The notes under the pieces were generated by a model. It had not been told where the DNA came from. It worked only from the letters and a program-made list of their open reading frames with translations, and searched no databases. Of a stretch of DNA of 64,000 nucleotides, positions 44,875-56,050 are shown one piece after another. The position numbers and the translations under genes are program-made. Position 1 is the first letter of the stretch, and the number at the start of each line of letters is the position of its first letter. Origin of the DNA: Rhodotorula mucilaginosa (Eukaryota > Basidiomycota > Microbotryomycetes > Sporidiobolales > Sporidiobolaceae); contig CP137876.1 in assembly GCA_034406715.1 (NCBI GenBank), forward strand, positions 164,001 through 228,000, written 5' to 3'.

Positions 44875-45222
44875 GGGAGTCGAGAGGCAGGGAGGACGGG
44901 CGGTGAGCGGGAGGTCTCGTAATAGAAGCAGTATGGGAGGGACGAAGCCGCTCGTTAGCGAAGACGAGAAGGCCGCGTCGAACAAGTTCCAGCATCGTGT
45001 CTGAAACTGACAGGTACGGCACCCGACTTGGAGCACTTCCTTGACCAGCGACAAAGTCTGACACCTTCTTTATCACTCGCTCGCTTGCAGACACTGTATC
45101 ACCAATTCTCCCCCACGACGTTCGCAGCATATTTGGTTTTCTCCCGGCGTCTCGCATTCTGTTATAGCGTGCCTTTGTATGAGGTGGTGCAACACATTTT
45201 TATACCCCCCCCTTTCTTTCTT
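44875..45222. other. Convergent intergenic, 348 nt
   Basis: Between the stops of the SGNH-like gene (+) and flavocytochrome b2 (-). The T-rich stretch around 45196-45215 could hold minus-strand 3'-end signals. Nothing definite. Confidence 0.4.
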
Positions 45223-47800
45223 CTACAATTTGGCGAAAATGGTCTTGATAGGCGAGTCATAAGGACCGTTGTAGAGATTGCGTTCGAGCTCGGTCGTGTT
45301 GACCATGGCGGGGACGACTTCGCCGAGTTTGGTCGCGCCGAGGAGTCGCGTGTTCTGCTCGAGTTCTTCCCGCAGGATGGTCGCCACTCGGTCGGTGCCC
45401 TGGTCTCCGAACGCCAGGGAGTACATGACTGCGCGGAGGTGGCGGCGAGTCAGCGATGGGAGAAGAGGGAACCACTCATCGTGCGAGAACCTTTCTTACA
45501 CGGCCGTCCAAAACCGACACATTTTGCGCCGAGCGCGATCGCCTTGAGGACGTCGGTCCCTCTCCTATAGCCGCCGTCGCACCACACTTCGACCTTGTCA
45601 AACACGCCCGGCTCAAACTTGCGAATCTCGAGGAGCGTCTCGATACTCGACGGGGCGCCCTCGAGTTGCCGCGAGCCGTGGTTGCTCAACACGATCGCGG
45701 CGGCGCCGTAGTGGGTGGCGAGGGCGGCGTCTTCTGCGGATTGGATGCCCTTGACGATGATCGGTAGGCCGCCCGAGGCGCGCCGGACCCAGGCGAGGTC
45801 GGTCCAGGAGAGGGTCGGGTCGACGTAACTGAACATGGCGGCCGCGACAGAGCCGGCGGCAGCAGAGGAAGCGCAGTTGGTGGGAAAAAAGGGGGTCAAA
45901 CGAACGAGAGAAACGGGGACATGGGGGAAGAGAAAAGGTAAGCTTCTCACAGACGACGGCGACGCTCCAAGCTTTCGACGACGATTCACGACAAGACTCA
46001 CCTGCCGAGGCCCTGCGCGATCCCTTGCGATTTCTCATCCTGCGGCGCGTCCGGCGCGTCCGGTCCGGTGCGCTTCACGGCGGCCGACGTGCTCAAATCT
46101 GCCGCGGCTTCGTCGTCGAGTTTCGTGCGCTCGTCGCGCTCGCGCTTGCCCGCGACGGGGGCATCCACCGTGACGCAGATGGCCTGGAGGCGAACACGGC
46201 AAGATGAGCTTCGAGTGTGTGTACGATAGGGCCCTCGGACCATCGCCATACCTTGTAGCCAGCGTTGGCCACCCTCCGCAAGATGTCTTCGCTCTTTGAG
46301 CGATCTCGGTTGACGTACAGCTGGGTGACGCCGCCGAGAGTCAGCAAGTCCGAGCGACTCGATCGAAAGAATTGCAGAGCGAGGAACTAACTTGGTAGAA
46401 CAAGATAGTGTCTTTCGGGACTTCTGCCGCAATGTCCTCAAAGCTGACGGACGAGTTGGCCGAAACCTATCAGAGAGAAACGGCATCCGTCAGCGCCAGA
46501 ACCACAGTCGGTCCGTCCGTCTCCTTGATCGCCCGCGAAACAAAAGCAAAATGCACACACCACGTAAGGAATCCCATGCGCCGCCGCCGTCCGTACGAGA
46601 CATTTCTCCCCCTCGGGGTGGGCCAAGCGGCCCATGGCGGCCGGCGAGATGTAGACCGGCATCCTCGAGCGGTGGCCGAGGATCGAGGTCGAGAGGTCGA
46701 CGGGGAGGACGTTCCGGAGGACGCGGGGTCGGAAACGGATCAGAGAGAAGGCGTCGCGGTTCCAGCTGAAGGCTGCGGGTCGTTGATTGTCGCGGGGAAG
46801 GAGGGGAAGCTGAAGTCTCAGCGGCCTGCAGCTCGGGAAAAACGGGAAGAGAGGAGGGCGCCAGCGACTTACTGCGCTCATCGTCGGCTGCACTCCGGTA
46901 GTACGCTACGATACACAATCGCTCAAGAATCAGCAACGAGGGCAAATGCTGCAAAGAAGATGGGCACAGCCTTCCGGCGGAGAGAAAACACGCACCCCAT
47001 GCTTTCGGCTTGAGCAACGCCTCTGCAGCTTTTTCAAAGTCGTCCAAGTTGAGGCACGCGCTGGCCGAGCTAGGTACGCCGGAAAGAGCAGCGGCACTGC
47101 TCGCGGGTGTGGCGACTTCGACCATCTTTTGACCCTCCTCGAGAGTCGACATGTCGATCGGGCCGAGGTGCTTGTCCGCCGAGAGGGTTTGCTCGATCGT
47201 CCTGTGCGCGAAAAGTAAAAGGTCCAAGGGTCAGTCGCTTCTCAGAGCGTGACGGCTGTGAGTGGAAAGGATGCTCACCCGGGCGGATGGATCGGGTCGC
47301 TGGAGAGCAAAGAGCGAACAAGTGGTCAGTTGAGCAATTCTTTCGGAGGAGAGGGAGGGGCGGCAGCGTACTATTCCTGCAGGTCGTTCTCTCGCGCGCG
47401 TTAGCCACAAATGGGCAAAGTCCGAGTCGGTCTCGAGCGACTCACCTCGGTGGCGTCCTTGCCTGCGTACTTGAGCAGGATCTTGATCCCGCCCGGATGA
47501 GACGGCGCAAACTGTTGTTCGCGGCACACGCCATGCGAGCCGGTCAGCCGGGCGAGCGCTTGGAATCTAAAAAGAAGGGGCGACGGGTTTACTTCTGTGA
47601 GATCGTAGACCTGTTTGGCTCATTCAAAGTCGGAGCCAAGTGAGTCGGCCGAGAGGGGGAGTCAGCACTGGAGTGGGGACGCCTCGAGTAGGAGGAAATG
47701 CCAGAGATTGTAAGCTGGGTAGGGGACTGACCTTGCCATGGATGATCATCCACAAGCTGTCGGCCGAGTTGTGCGCCGCGACGTCGCTGCCTTTGAGCAT
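45223..47800 (-). CDS. CYB2: L-lactate dehydrogenase (cytochrome), flavocytochrome b2
   Basis: Thirteen exons (47800-47732, 47610-47593, 47511-47446, 47376-47372, 47299-47279, 47201-46996, 46905-46873, 46772-46561, 46466-46392, 46320-46252, 46183-46002, 45828-45500, 45428-45223) give 496 residues. The N-terminal cytochrome b5 domain has heme ligands His34 (APSHPGG) and His57 (DPIHPPG). The FMN domain follows: FSWNRDAFSLIRFRPRVL, PVYISPAAMGRLAHP, VSANSSVSFEDIA, CVTVDAPVAGKRERD, GLPIIVKGIQSAEDA with the FMN Lys, and SNHGSRQLEGAPSS with the catalytic His and Arg. The enzyme oxidises L-lactate and passes electrons to cytochrome c. No obvious mitochondrial presequence precedes 47800; an in-frame ATG at 47845 would add 15 residues. 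Exon 4 is only 5 nt and exon 2 only 18 nt. Confidence 0.93.
47372..47376 (-). other. Five-nucleotide micro-exon of CYB2
   Basis: GAATA on the minus strand, bordered by CTGCAG upstream and GTACGC downstream. It supplies Glu and two bases of Tyr, so that KDATE is followed by EYDPIHPPG as in other b2 enzymes. An alternative acceptor 12 nt upstream would add four residues absent from the family. Confidence 0.7.
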
Positions 47801-48308
47801 CTTGGAAATGAATGAGGCTGAGCGAGCGGAGGTGGGGAACACCAAGTCAGAAGTCGGCGAGACTAGGCTGCTTGCGTCGAGGCGGAGCGAGAGGTGAAAG
47901 CGAGCGCGTCAGGAGGGGAAACGAGCAAGACCGCCTTTGTGTAGCGAGCGAGCCAGAGTCGCAATTGTCGGTGTTCGAAAGAGAGCGTCGGCCGGCGGCA
48001 CGACATTCCGCCGACGGCTCGGGATCGTCCAATCGCGTTCCCTGCATGCACAGCGAAAATTGTCTTGAGGGTTTCCCAACAACGAGCATACACATGGCCC
48101 TGCCGTGCGAGAGATTCGAATCGCTCAAAGAGCCCGAACTGTCACTCAATCGAAAGAGGGTATCAATGAAATGTTACAGAGGACCTCGCTCCGGTGTCTT
48201 TGGTTGTTGCGGCTGGGCAAAGAGCAAGCAAGTGGAGGAGGGAACGAGGGAAAAGAACGTGGGAACAAGTACAGCGACCGTCGGTGACGAAGGCGGGTGA
48301 GGAGAGAA
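47801..48308. other. Intergenic, 508 nt
   Basis: Promoter side of CYB2 and 3' flank of SmF, both on the minus strand. No motif I would defend. Confidence 0.4.
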
Positions 48309-48875
48309 TTACTCGTCCGGTGCCGCTCGCACGCTGTGTCCCGAGGAGATGGTCAGCGATTTGCCTCTCAGATACAGATAGGAAGGGTATAGATACTCAC
48401 TGCAGGACGTTGTTGCATCTGTCGAGGAGAGCGAGAGCGTCGAGGCGGGACGGGGGCGAGGTGCGGGAGGGGTTGTCAGTTTTCTCTGATCCCCTCGAGT
48501 ACGGCGACCAGCATGCCATGAGGGACCAAACCTCACCGGATAAAGACTTCGCCGAGCGATCCGACCGACTGGCCGTCCTGGTACTCCTCCGTGTTGGCCA
48601 TCTGGAGGAGCGAGTGTCAGAGTCCAGTTCGAACGGTAGAGAGAGGGGGGGAATGGGGGGCTGTACCTGGAGGTTCATGTAGTTGTCTGTGGACACGAGG
48701 TAGCCCTTGTACTCCATGCCCCACTTGAGCCTGACAAAGACGGGCTTGCCAGTCAAGTCGGACAGGAACGGCTTCGGGTTGACGACCTGGCGAGCGCGGA
48801 GGGGCGGGGCAGGGTGCATACGGTCAGCTGAGTCTAGACTATTCGGGAGAGTGCACGACTCACCTGGAGCGACAT
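48309..48875 (-). CDS. SMX3: Sm protein F (spliceosomal SmF)
   Basis: Five exons (48875-48864, 48786-48667, 48601-48537, 48418-48401, 48333-48309) give 79 residues. The sequence starts [20 protein letters not shown], then [49 protein letters not shown]. This is the complete Sm1 and Sm2 fold of SmF, with the RCNNVL motif that binds the U-rich Sm site. It is part of the heptameric ring of U1, U2, U4 and U5 snRNPs. It is cut by four introns although it has only 240 coding bases: exon 1 codes just four residues and exon 4 is 18 nt. The acidic tail of animal and plant SmF is reduced to PDE. It diverges from NC2-beta with only 118 nt between the ATGs. Confidence 0.95.
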
Positions 48876-48993
48876 GTTCGAGTTGCGTGTGGGAGCGGAG
48901 ACGAGGAGTTGACCCCAAGTCGTCGCTCTCTCTTCACGACGACAACCACGCTCATCCACTCTCTCTGGAACGAGCGCGCGGTTGATCACTCTC
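48876..48993. promoter_or_regulatory. Compact bidirectional promoter SmF / NC2-beta
   Basis: 118 nt separate the two start codons, so core promoters and leaders of both genes must overlap here. No TATA box is visible. Confidence 0.55.
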
Positions 48994-49838
48994 ATGTCGG
49001 ACGACGAATCTCCCAGAAACTCGGCCGCCGACGACGAGGTCGCCCTCCCCAAGGCCACCGTCCACAAACTCGTCCAGGGTAAGCCCCCCGGACGGACCTA
49101 CGCACCTTGGAGGCAAGGTACACTGACCGCCCTACCGCACACAGAATTCCTCCCAGCCGGATTCTCCGCGACGAAAGAAGTCAAGGATCTCATGGTCGAC
49201 TGCTGCAAAGGTCCGCACCCGTACCCTCTCTGCTTCGGATAATCTCGCTGACACTCGCACGCTATACTCAGAATTCCTCTTGACCGTCTCGTCCGAAGCC
49301 AACGAGATCTGCGAAAAGGACTCGAAAAAGACCATGAGTCCAGAACACATCGTCTCGGCCCTCAAGGTCCGTCCCGTCCCGTCTCTCTCGCGCGGGGCTG
49401 TTTGTAGATGGATGGAACTGACACCCCTTGTCGACGGTGTGGTCCCCACTAGGAACTCGGGTTCGACGAATTTGTCGCTCAAGTCGAGGACGTCTTTAAA
49501 GAGCACAAAGAACTCGCAAAGGCAAGTCTCCTACCCCTTGTCGACGGAGGAGCAACTCTCCGAATAATCTCCGGCATCGCACGGCCTCGAATGGCTTGAC
49601 TCGGACCGCTGACCCTTGTCTTGACGGCGTCCAAAAAAATAAACAGGGCGAACGAGCGCGGAAAGCGAAAAAGGCGAGCGGGAACGGCATGACCGAGGAA
49701 GAGATGCTCCGGATCCAGGAAGAGCTCTTTGCGAAATCGCGTGCCAGGATGGACGCCGGCGGTTCCGGAGAAGCATCCGGAGAAGGCGAAGGGGCAGCGG
49801 CGGTCCAGGCAGATGAGCCGAAAGCAGAGACCGAGTGA
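48994..49838 (+). CDS. NCB2: NC2-beta / Dr1, TBP-binding repressor subunit
   Basis: Five exons (48994-49078, 49145-49210, 49272-49366, 49453-49521, 49647-49838) give 168 residues. The histone fold reads ALPKATVHKLVQEFLPAGF, DLMVDCCKEFLLTVSSEANE and KTMSPEHIVSALKELGFDEF. It is followed by the C-terminal helix MTEEEMLRIQEELFAKSRAR, which is typical of Dr1. With NC2-alpha it clamps TBP on DNA and represses or redistributes Pol II initiation. Intron 4 (49522-49646) begins AAG then GCAAGT, a GC donor, because the nearby GT would shift the frame. The last 25 residues are Gly/Ala/Glu-rich. Start 48994 was preferred to the in-frame 48982 because MSDDE is the usual kind of start in the family. Confidence 0.94.
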
Positions 49839-50009
49839 TCAAGGCAGGCTCTCCCTCCGAGAGGATCCTTTTCCGGGAGCTTCTTTTCCCCCGTGTTTCC
49901 CCTTCTCCCCCTTCCATGTGTTTTTTTCCCCAGAAGTACCACACTGTTGTCGGTCGGGATCCCCCTCTTTTGTTGTAAGTCGAATTCGTTCATTCGTCAA
50001 CGCGTGCAC

Positions 50010-51289
50010 TTAATGCGCTCCTCTCGCCGCCAGTTCTGCCAATCGGTCTGCCGGTTTCACCCCGTTCCATCGTTCCGTCCCGTCCGCATCCCGCGTGAGT
50101 TTGGGCAGCGCAAATTGCTCAATCACGAATGAGGCCTGGGGGTGGGTGGGCAAGAGAGATCAGCTCGATCCGCCTTGTATTCCGAGAGAGGAGGGGAGAC
50201 AAGGTGGAGTGGACTCACCGAGACGGCGCCGCATCGGACTGCCGTGGGCAAGTCATCCGGGTATAGCACCAATCCCGCCATCAGACCGCCCTGTCATGGA
50301 AAGGGTCCGGGTGAGCTGAAATGTGTCCCTAACGTCGCGAGAGCAACCCTTCTTCGCCTTTGCCTCAGAACGCACCAGGAAAGAGTTTCCCGCCCCCGTC
50401 ACGTCCACCACCTTGCCTGTACTCTTACCCGTCTCGTACGAATGATACGCCGGAACCCAAAACGCCGCCGCCGCCGCATCCTCCTCTGCGCCGCCGCTTC
50501 GCCGGAGCGCATACGCGCCCATCGGCCCACTCCGAATAACGACCAGATCCGCCGCTCCCTCGTCCAGAAACGTTCGCGCCACCTCCTCGACGCCGGGTCT
50601 CCCTCTCCGGTTCGCTTCCGCAGCCGAGACGCCAAAGAACGCCCATGCTTCTTCGTGATTGGGAGAAAAGACGGCGATGGAAGGGAGGACGAGGCGGAGT
50701 GCGTCCAGCTCGTCGGGTCGACATCGGTCCGGTATCGGTTCGTACACCAGTCGCGGTTGCCACTGGGGCGTGGAGTTGTCTTCCGGCCGGAGTTGCGCCT
50801 GGATCTCGAGGGCGCGAGTCGGAGAACAGACGAAATGCAAGTACTGAGCGGTCCGGAGCGGAGGGGGCAAGTCTTTCGGCTCGAGTCGCGTTCGATGAGA
50901 GAGGTACTTGAACTCTGCGTGGTTGTGTACCTGCGTCAGCTCGAGCGGTAGAAGCCAAGAGAGGGAAGCATACCGCGGTGTTCGCCCGTGTAAAGATTCA
51001 AAGCCCGCGTCGTCGGATGATCCGGCTGTTCTCGGAAGACCCACATCTCCGAGCCATACGCAGCGAGTTCCTCGTCGAGATCCTTCGGCCAGTCGTACCC
51101 CCGATCAACCAAGATCCCGACCCTGTTCGGCGGCAACCAAGTTCGACTGCCCATGATGGCATAGGTTCCGCCTCCGCCGACGATGCCTTCGTCGCGTTTG
51201 GTGGTCGTAGCTGTTCCATCTGCAGTCGCGGTGCGCCACTCGAACGTGTCGAGGATGAAGAGACCGAGCGAGGCGACGTCGACGACCAT
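50010..51289 (-). CDS. PfkB-family carbohydrate kinase, Mak32-like
   Basis: At least four exons, starting at 51289 (MVVDVASLGLFILDTFEWR) and stopping at 50010. The N-terminal half has GIVGGGGTYAIMGSRTWLPP and VGILVDRGYDWPKDL. The middle has SPNHEEAWAFFG, and the C-terminal half has VVIRSGPMGAYAL and VDVTGAGNSFLGGLMAGLVL. That last block is the anion-hole and catalytic-base motif (DTxGAGD in ribokinase), here with Asn after GAG. This variation and the overall layout match Mak32, a yeast protein needed for maintenance of the M1 satellite RNA and of unknown substrate. The product is presumably a cytosolic sugar or nucleoside kinase-like protein. The Asp-to-Asn change follows the usual position of the base Asp, so activity is uncertain. 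Confidence 0.82.
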
Positions 51290-51642
51290 TCCTCAGGCGG
51301 AGGTTGTCGGTAAGTCGACAAGCTAAGAGCGTCTCTGGACGGAGCGTAGCGGTGGGAGAGATAGCGTCGCGTTCTGGTCCAGCTTGTTCGTAGCCGGCAC
51401 AGCACGCTTTGGCAGATGGCACAAACGGCGGAGCGCAAGACCGACCGGCCTCAGCCAGCTGAACTTCCGACGTCGGCTCCACATGGCGAAAGATCAGATA
51501 ACGTGCTGAGAAAGAGACACATTGCAAGTAATGTAATCGACAACAAGTGCACAGAAAAGCATGCGCGAACGGGAACAACATGCGGAGTAGGAGATGCGCG
51601 CGATCGGGTTCGAACTCCGAAAGGTGCGAGGTCGGAATCGGA
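51290..51642. other. Intergenic, 353 nt
   Basis: Promoter side of the Mak32-like gene and 3' end of the chromodomain gene. Nothing recognised; a tRNA-like T-arm near 51605 was examined and rejected. Confidence 0.4.
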
Positions 51643-54600
51643 TCACCGCGACAAGAACCGTTTCTCGACGTCGATGATCGAACAGAGCTCGATCTGTATG
51701 CGCGGTTCGACAGTCAGCATGCATACGCAGGGAATGAGGGAAATGTCTCGGAATGGGCACTGACTCCGGGGAGGACAGACTTGCTGGCAGCGGCCACCTC
51801 TTGCTGCGTGCAGATGATCTGCCAGTTCCGACTTTGAAAAGCACGGGCATTGTCAGTCCGGCGGAGGACAACACGGACCAGCGAAAGTAAACACACATGA
51901 GAGGATAGCGGCTGCGCCAAGCGCAGATCAGGGACTGCAAGCGCGCGAGGTCCATCTTGGGGCCGAGCTCGCTCAAGATGTCGAAGAAGGCCCGCTGAGG
52001 TCCCGCGTAGGGGACGCGGTCCATCTCGGCGGGAAAGACCGAGCGGAGGAGCGGCCCTTGCTTCTTGGGCGGAGCAAGGTCGGCGAGGATGAGCCGCTTG
52101 TGCGCGAGCAAGGGCAGAAACTGAAACACAGCAGCTCGACTGTAGTAACGGAACTGCGTCAGTGACTGAAAAAAGTCACCAGAAGCAAACGTCAAGAACT
52201 TGAGCGCACTTGGCATCGTCACGCTCGAGGGGAGAAGTCGGAGTCGTCCCGTCCTCGAGTGCGGGGCGGCCGAGGGGACCGCCAGGGAGGAGGTACTGAA
52301 GCGGAATCCACGGGAAGAGGTTGTGCGTACGCGTGTCTTCGTCGACGCACGCGGCCAGACTCGGCAGCAGGGCCTCGAGTCGACGTGCCTGCCGGAGCAA
52401 TGCGGCGGGCGAGAACGTGATGGCGACGGCTGAAGAGCAGGCAGTAAGTCAGCTCGCGTGCCCGTCTCGATGTCACAGAGGACCGGCTACTCACCGGAGC
52501 GCCAGAACTGAAAGACTGCGCGCTTGGAGTTTTCGCCTCGACCGTAGACGAAGAAGCGCGTTCCGGGTTGCGAGCGAAGATGCTCGAGCTGAGCGAACGC
52601 GCCGTTCGTCGAGCCGAGTTCTCCGAGCTTGCTGACGTGCACAAAGACGAGCTTGACCGAATTTCTCGGCGAATCGGCTTGTCGCAGCCCTTCGTAGCTC
52701 GAGAGGACCAGCTGCAGCGCTTGGTACTCGTTCAAGTGCGCGCGCGCACTCTTGCTGAGCCCCGCCTTGTTCTCGTCCGGCGGAGGAGCGATCCAGACAT
52801 CCAGATCGCGCGACAGCGGCGGCGGCTTGAACAGCTCGTCGATGTTGTCGGTACCGTTGATCGGATCGCCGTACCTGCCCATCGACCAGAGGAACTTGAT
52901 TTTCTCCGATTCGACGTCGCCGCTGCCGTCGAAAACGGAATATGGACCGTCGTCCGGCCACGAGACCTTTTCATTCGCGGTCAGAAGCTGCGGGAGGTTC
53001 TTGGACCGGAGAGCCGCCGCGTTCCACCGGATGTAGCCGTTCGAGACGTTCGAGCGGATTCGGCCGTGGTTGAAAGGATCGGCAGCCTTGATGGCGCTGC
53101 CGCTCCCACGAGAGTCGGATCCGCCAGATGGTCCGGGCGAGGGACGGCCCTCGACGGGAGAGACTTCGCCCGCCCTAGGTTCGCCCTTGCGGCGGATCTT
53201 CACGCGGGCCAAGGCGTTGCTGGCGGCCTCGTCGCCGGCTCCTGCAGCATCGCCGGCGGTGTCTGCGGTACGCTTGCGCTTGATCGGCAGGCGTGCTCGC
53301 TCAGAAGCTGCGTCGGCGTCTTCGTTCTGATCTTGCGAACCTTGGCGGCCCGGGTGCGGGAGTGCAGATTTGCGCGACGAGACCGGCGAGGAAGACACGC
53401 GCGGCTGCGCGACGGAACCAGCCACGGCGACATCTTGCTCGTCGTTGGCAGCAGTCGTGAGTTTGGCGGGCTGACGGGACGTGCGAATGTCCTTCTCCGG
53501 TGCGGGACGGGCGGGAGCGGTTCTGCTACCGGTCGCGGGCGGTGGTGACATCGCCGTTGACAGGGCTGAGGCTTGGTCTGCTGCTGCTGCAGGCGCGCTT
53601 TGTGCCGCAGCACTCGTGGTACCGTCCGCTTCGTGGCGAGTCGTCAGGCTAGGTCCGCTCGTAGCTGCCTCCCCCGCTGGACTTTCCGCGAGCTCTCGCT
53701 GCTCGTCGCCGACGTCCTGAGTCCTGCCGGCAAGCTGCGTCGTCTCGCCATCGATCGGTTCCGCTCTTGCCGCTGCAGCACTCGGCGTTGCCTCGGGAAT
53801 TTGGCGGCGGTCCTCTTCAGCCCGAGCCTTGGAAACCCGCTGATTGTTCGTCGAGACTTCGACTTGGGCTGTCCCCTCTGCCATGGTGACATCTCCCTGG
53901 GAAGTAGTCGTAACGCCTGAGGCGGTGTTTTCGACAGCCAGGTTGCCAATGTCGTCGTCCTCGTCATCCGAGCTTCCTGCGAAGCCCTGCTGCGTGTCCT
54001 CCATCTTGACGCGTTCGAGCATCGCTTGTCCGGCAGGCTGGGCGACAGCAGCGGCGGCACGCGCTTGCTCAAATGGAGTGGGATCAGGAAAGTACATGTC
54101 GTCGTCATCGTCGTCGTCGTCGCCGGCGAATCCGAAAGACGTGGACGCGGTCTCGGCCGTGGGGATGATGGGAGCGTTGGCATTGACGGCCGACCCTGCG
54201 GGCAGCGGTTCCGGTTCAACACGCTGCATCGCTTCGTCGTGATCGTCGCCGTCGTCATCGTCCGACGACCCCGCGAACCCGTACGCGGTCTCGCCAGCCG
54301 GGGCTGGTACAGCTGCCGCGGGCTGCTCCTGCCCAGGCTCGTTTTCGTCCTCGTCCTCGTCCGAGTCGCCTGCGGCAAAGCCATAGGCAACTCTACTGCC
54401 TGAAGCGAGGGTACTCGGAATGCTCGGTTTTATGTCGCTGGAGTGAGTGGCCGAGGCGTGTTCGACTTCCAGCCCGTCTTCTTCCAGGTCGTCGTCTCCT
54501 CTGGCGAAGCCATAGCTCTTCTCCTGGGCCGTCGCCCCCGCCGTACCATCTTGCTGGGTCGGTTCGGGCGTAGGACTGTCTTCCGTGTCCGAGGAGGGAG

Positions 54601-55713
54601 TGATCAGGTGACCGTGTTGATCGTGTTTCGGCGGCGGACTGAAACGCAGCGACCGGACCGAACTCGGCGCATTGGTTTCGATGAACTCGTTCAAGGCAGC
54701 CTGGTCCAAACTCTCGCCGAGAGCGGACCGCCGCAGCGAGCGTGCGACGCGAGAACTGTTGCTGGGCGCGGGCGAAGCGTTCGCGGTCGACCCCCTTCCC
54801 GAGCGGGGCTTGGTGGACGAGTCGGGTTTCGCGCCATCTTTCGACGTCCGAGGCTTCTTCTTCTGCAAACCCAGACATTGAGAGCAGTGTCAGTGATCGC
54901 TATTGTGGCAGAGCTGTGTGAAGCGGCTGCGCGCACCTTTTCCTTCTTCTCTCCTTTGGCCTTCTTGCCCTTGTCGTCCTTGGCGGACGCTTTCGTCGAG
55001 GTTGACGCGCCCGCCTGCTTGGTCGACTTTTTCGCCGGAACGGCGGCCGACTTCTTTTTGGCTTTCCGCCACTGCTCATTGAGGCGTTTCGCTTCGGCGT
55101 GCAATCCGGCCAAGCTGAACCCTGGCGGTTTGTCGGCGGCGATCTTGGCGAGGTCCTCGTCGTAGCTGGGTTGCCACCCTGCCAGGTTGCGCTTCGGCTC
55201 CCACGTATCTCTGTGACGTGACATGAGCATAGCGTGTCAATTCGGCGCATTTTCTTTCTCCTGGACTTGAGAGAAGAAGTTTGGATCACTCACTCTTCTG
55301 GGTCGTCGAAGCCGAGCCATCTGCGTGCACCGGCTCAGCGAGTCAGCACGAAACAGCAGAGCGGCGGGAACCTCTTTAGAGAGTGGAGACAGGGAGGGCA
55401 CCCACCGCACGAGGAACCGCACTTCGAAGCGGTCTCCCTCCGGTCCCCATTCCTCGAGCGGAGTCCCAAGCTTGATCAGGTCTTGTACCGCGACGTCTCT
55501 CAAGCGTTCTGTATGACGGCCATCCCAAACCGTTAGCAACGGGGAAAAGGAGGTTCGAGGTTCGGGTCGGGGCGGGGAGGAGGAGACGCCCGGCTGTGCA
55601 GGTCACGTACCGACGAAGAACTCGCGCTCGCCGAGTTCTTGCTCATCAGCAGCGTCGCTCTCGGACGCGTTGTTGGCCGTGTCGGTGACGAGCAGTTGCG
55701 GGTTGATTGACAT
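51643..55713 (-). CDS. Chromodomain protein, Chp1-like candidate
   Basis: A large multi-exon gene starting at 55713 (MSINPQLLVTDTANNAS) and stopping at 51643 (VEKRFLSR end). The N-terminal chromodomain is spread over three exons: GDRFEVRFLVRW, LGFDDPEE and DTWEPKRNLAGW. Cage positions are aromatic (F, W, F), so binding of methylated histone H3 is likely. A Lys-rich linker follows. The main exon (about 54.87-52.49 kb) carries five acidic repeats built on GFA, then a Ser/Ala-rich low-complexity region. A folded C-terminal domain has IRSNVSNGYIRWNAAALRSK, VKLVFVHVSKLGELGS and, in later exons, LRQARRLEALLPSLA and LARLQSLICAWRSRYPLM. The layout resembles heterochromatin proteins such as fission yeast Chp1, but I cannot prove orthology. 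A role in H3K9-methyl chromatin is inference. Confidence 0.78.
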
Positions 55714-56050
55714 CGCAGAACTCAGCCTAGCGATTCGCGCGCGAGTGGATTCGGCACTCTAGCGTCTCGCAAGCAGCGCAAGTACGAGGTCGAGGTCGCG
55801 TCCCCTCTTCGCGCGCACTTGGAGGGGCAGAGCGAGTGAGAGAAACGAGTCTAAAGAGGCACGTGCAAAACGATGAGAGAAGAGGCGAAGAACGAACTCG
55901 AGGCAGAACGGTTGCGTGCAAAGGTATAGTCGAGTATGCAGGGGAATCAACACTACTGGTACAGGGATAAGGTCTATGCTCGTGACAGGGTTTGGACAGC
56001 CATCTCCCGAGGGCTTTTTTGGATCATTCTGATGACCTCTCTCCTCGTCT
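55714..56050. other. Intergenic, 337 nt
   Basis: 5' flank of the chromodomain gene and 3' flank of the ZIP transporter gene, both minus strand. Nothing recognised. Confidence 0.4.

Noticed and set aside
51600-51650. Possible tRNA T-arm (GGGTTCGAACTCCGA)
   Set aside because: No matching acceptor, D-arm or anticodon arm can be folded around it on either strand.
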